DNA of 64,000 nucleotides, from positions 186,001 to 250,000 of the forward strand of contig JAPFFF010000013.1 in NCBI GenBank assembly GCA_039105265.1, read 5' to 3'. Shown piece after piece: positions 62,821 to 64,000 of this stretch (position 1 is its first letter; each line of letters starts with the position of its first letter). Source of the DNA: Tritrichomonas musculus (lineage: Eukaryota; Parabasalia; Tritrichomonadida; Tritrichomonadidae). A program made the translations under genes and the position numbers. The notes under the pieces were generated by a model that ran no database searches, had not been told where the DNA came from, and was given only the letters and a program-made list of their open reading frames with translations.

Positions 62821-62935
62821 TCGCTAACGAATTAATCTGTAAACGATATCACTAACGAAATACATTAAATGAACTCATGTGTATTGTTTAGTAAACGAAC
62901 TCACTAACGAGTCATTGAATACGAATCACTAACGA
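62821..62935. repeat. Degenerate direct repeats TC(A/G)CTAACGA
   Basis: Four copies at 62821, 62849, 62901 and 62926, all on the plus strand, in a non-coding stretch. They could be iterated protein-binding sites; no function is shown. Confidence 0.55.
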
Positions 62936-63057
62936 TAACATGTATGAACCATCTATAAACGATCAGAATCACTCATGAACCACATCGTTGGTTACCGGGT
63001 TACATCTAACACGAAATGTACCACTTTTGTTAACAAGTCGATTTTATGGTCGATAAT

Positions 63058-63098
63058 GATGAATTCGCTGACGAATCATGAGATGAATTCGCTGACGA
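63058..63098. repeat. Two copies of GATGAATTCGCTGACGA
   Basis: Two 17-bp direct repeats about 25 bp apart just before the right cluster. In one frame they read DEFADE-stop-DEFADDEE-stop, so they may be the eroded end of an acidic protein. Confidence 0.45.
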
Positions 63099-63127
63099 TG
63101 AAGAGTAAGTGATGTTTATTTTTGGTT

Positions 63128-63133
63128 TCACTT
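63128..63133 (+). promoter_or_regulatory. Inr-like TCACTT before right gene A'
   Basis: GTTTATTTTTGGTTTCACTT followed by AA-ATG-AG at 63136. Same block as before 61869 and 63551. Confidence 0.5.
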
Positions 63134-63135
63134 AA

Positions 63136-63495
63136 ATGAGTTATAGAAGAGATAACACAGAAGATGAACACATTCCGTTACCAATCGAAACGGTTTATAA
63201 CTCTATAGTTGATTCGTTAAGAGTTGAAACTGCTTATGGAACCACTAAATATTATACCGATAATGATGAACACTTCAACAGAATTTGCTTTAAATATCCA
63301 TCTGAATGGAGAACATCCAATCTCGGTGAAAAAATAATCGGTGTTCGTCATATGTCTGTTAAATGGAGAAACATCAATGATCTTAACGAACTCAATAATC
63401 GATTCATAGCTAGCTATGATGATGTATCTATGGATAAGAAGATCCAGTTGATCTATAAATGCATAGAACTTATGATAAACCGATCAATGAGTTAA
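63136..63495 (+). CDS. Small unrecognised protein A' (right cluster), 119 aa
   Basis: ATG-AGT start just after an Inr-like TCACTT. Balanced composition, e.g. DEHIPLPIETVYNSI and FKYPSEWRTSNLGEKI with IGVRHMSVKW. No known motif, signal or TM; I cannot place it. A structural or assembly role in a virus-like element is only a guess. It reads away from the inverted repeat, in tandem with B' and C'. Confidence 0.65.
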   Translation: MSYRRDNTEDEHIPLPIETVYNSIVDSLRVETAYGTTKYYTDNDEHFNRICFKYPSEWRTSNLGEKIIGVRHMSVKWRNINDLNELNNRFIASYDDVSMDKKIQLIYKCIELMINRSMS

Positions 63496-63542
63496 ACCAT
63501 ATGTAGATTCCAATGAGTAGTAAGTGATGTTTATTTTTGATC

Positions 63543-63548
63543 TCATTT
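63543..63548 (+). promoter_or_regulatory. Inr-like TCATTT before right gene B'
   Basis: GTTTATTTTTGATCTCATTT followed by AA-ATG-AG at 63551, a perfect TCAYTW match. Confidence 0.5.
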
Positions 63549-63550
63549 AA

Positions 63551-63718
63551 ATGAGTGATATACCAGTCGTTGTCGATTACTCGGAACCGACTCAAGATGA
63601 AATCGATAGAATACTATACGATGATGTTCATATACGTGTCATCGTGAATGTCTCATCCGATAATGATGTCAAAGTCGATACTCATGTGAATATTAATGTT
63701 AACGGTAATTATCGTTAA
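63551..63718 (+). CDS. Small unrecognised acidic protein B', 55 aa
   Basis: ATG-AGT to TAA. Matches the left copy at 61672-61869 over most of its length (YSEPTQDEIDRILYDD). The C-terminus is Val/Asn/Asp-rich, strand-like. That two copies keep the same frame and protein similarity with third-base changes supports it as a real gene despite its size. Confidence 0.6.
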   Translation: MSDIPVVVDYSEPTQDEIDRILYDDVHIRVIVNVSSDNDVKVDTHVNINVNGNYR

Positions 63719-63748
63719 ACTATGAATATTATTTTTAAATCGATTGAA

Positions 63749-64000
63749 ATGACGAAGTTGTTGAGTAGACTATCGAAATCTGAGATTCTATCATTACCAG
63801 GGTTTGATAGATATGGATCACTCAAGATCAAAGAGTTGAAACCTATATTGAAAAAGAGTATCAAACAGATGAATATCGCTTTTAGAGGTGTACGTGTAGA
63901 TGATTACGTTAACCGATTCAATGAAATTCGTGAACAGAAACAGTCTGATGACGATCTATTCAAACGAATGTCGACAATGAAACGTCAACAACAGAAACAA
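63749..64000 (+). CDS. Small unrecognised protein C' (runs off the window)
   Basis: The start at 63749 (MTKLL) is chosen by alignment with the left copy, though an in-frame ATG at 63722 exists. It is open to the window end, at least 84 codons. Motif LPGFD near the start, then FRGVRVDDYVNRFNEIREQ, then a Lys/Gln-rich part. Family unknown. The right copy shows that the left one at 61383 is cut short. Confidence 0.6.
   Translation, partial: MTKLLSRLSKSEILSLPGFDRYGSLKIKELKPILKKSIKQMNIAFRGVRVDDYVNRFNEIREQKQSDDDLFKRMSTMKRQQQKQ

Larger units (their letters stand above)
62465..63057. other. Control-like centre between divergent clusters
   Basis: Non-coding DNA with CG-containing words and few homopolymers. 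It includes the inter-arm 240 bp, the right inverted-repeat arm and the TC(A/G)CTAACGA repeats. Candidate for a promoter/origin region or for the terminal sequences of two adjacent elements. Confidence 0.35.

Overview
The window looks like nuclear DNA of a trichomonad (Parabasalia), most likely a Tritrichomonas-type genome. I infer this from the very AT-rich intergenic DNA and the mix of families: R2R3 and single-repeat Myb regulators, BspA-like LRR_5 proteins, DUF3447/ankyrin-type proteins, kinase-Sel1 fusions, and many hAT, MULE, pogo-like and mariner-like transposon remains. No database search was possible.

Layout. 1-5.3 kb: an R2R3 Myb gene (-), then a 3.0-kb hAT element with 8-bp target duplications, a short TIR and a transposase broken by one in-frame stop. 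5.3-13.6 kb: a transposon graveyard with decayed pogo-like and mariner-like transposases, MITE-like inverted repeats and a solitary hAT-like terminus. 13.7-22.2 kb: a probable CoA-dependent acyltransferase (HxxxDGG), a decayed LRR gene, a mariner fragment and an intact 1,376-residue BspA-like membrane protein. 22.6-30.3 kb, all minus strand: a hypothetical protein, a single-repeat Myb protein lacking an obvious ATG, a microbial-type PARG-like protein with an altered catalytic motif, and an importin-beta-like HEAT protein. 30.6-36.1 kb: a decayed DDE transposase fragment and a 4.29-kb MULE with 9-bp target duplications, long TIRs carrying a GC-rich 120-bp minisatellite, and a duplicated left end. 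37.3-40.9 kb: a Sac1-type phosphoinositide phosphatase pseudogene, tRNA-Gln(TTG) and an APC-family permease.

42.9-59.3 kb is an expanded-family region: a DUF3447-like ankyrin gene (split), an LRR remnant, a kinase-Sel1 protein, an ankyrin pseudogene, a DUF3447-like/LRR fusion, a coiled-coil kinase, a kinase fragment and a 5'-truncated ABCB-type transporter. 59.9-61.4 kb holds a second, broken hAT gene that stops abruptly.

61.4-64.0 kb changes character: better balanced base composition, few homopolymer runs and compact small genes. Two gene sets diverge from a ~900-bp centre. Two of the three genes occur on both sides as inverted paralogues. All four visible starts of the first two genes on each side have an Inr-like TCAYT motif a few bases before an ATG-AG start. 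The centre holds a perfect 30-bp inverted repeat with a six-G run. This is the best candidate for an undescribed mobile or virus-like (possibly Maverick-like) element; its right part lies outside the window.

The genes do not form one pathway. They are individually transcribed genes (regulation, trafficking, surface display, transport, signalling) separated by layers of mobile DNA.
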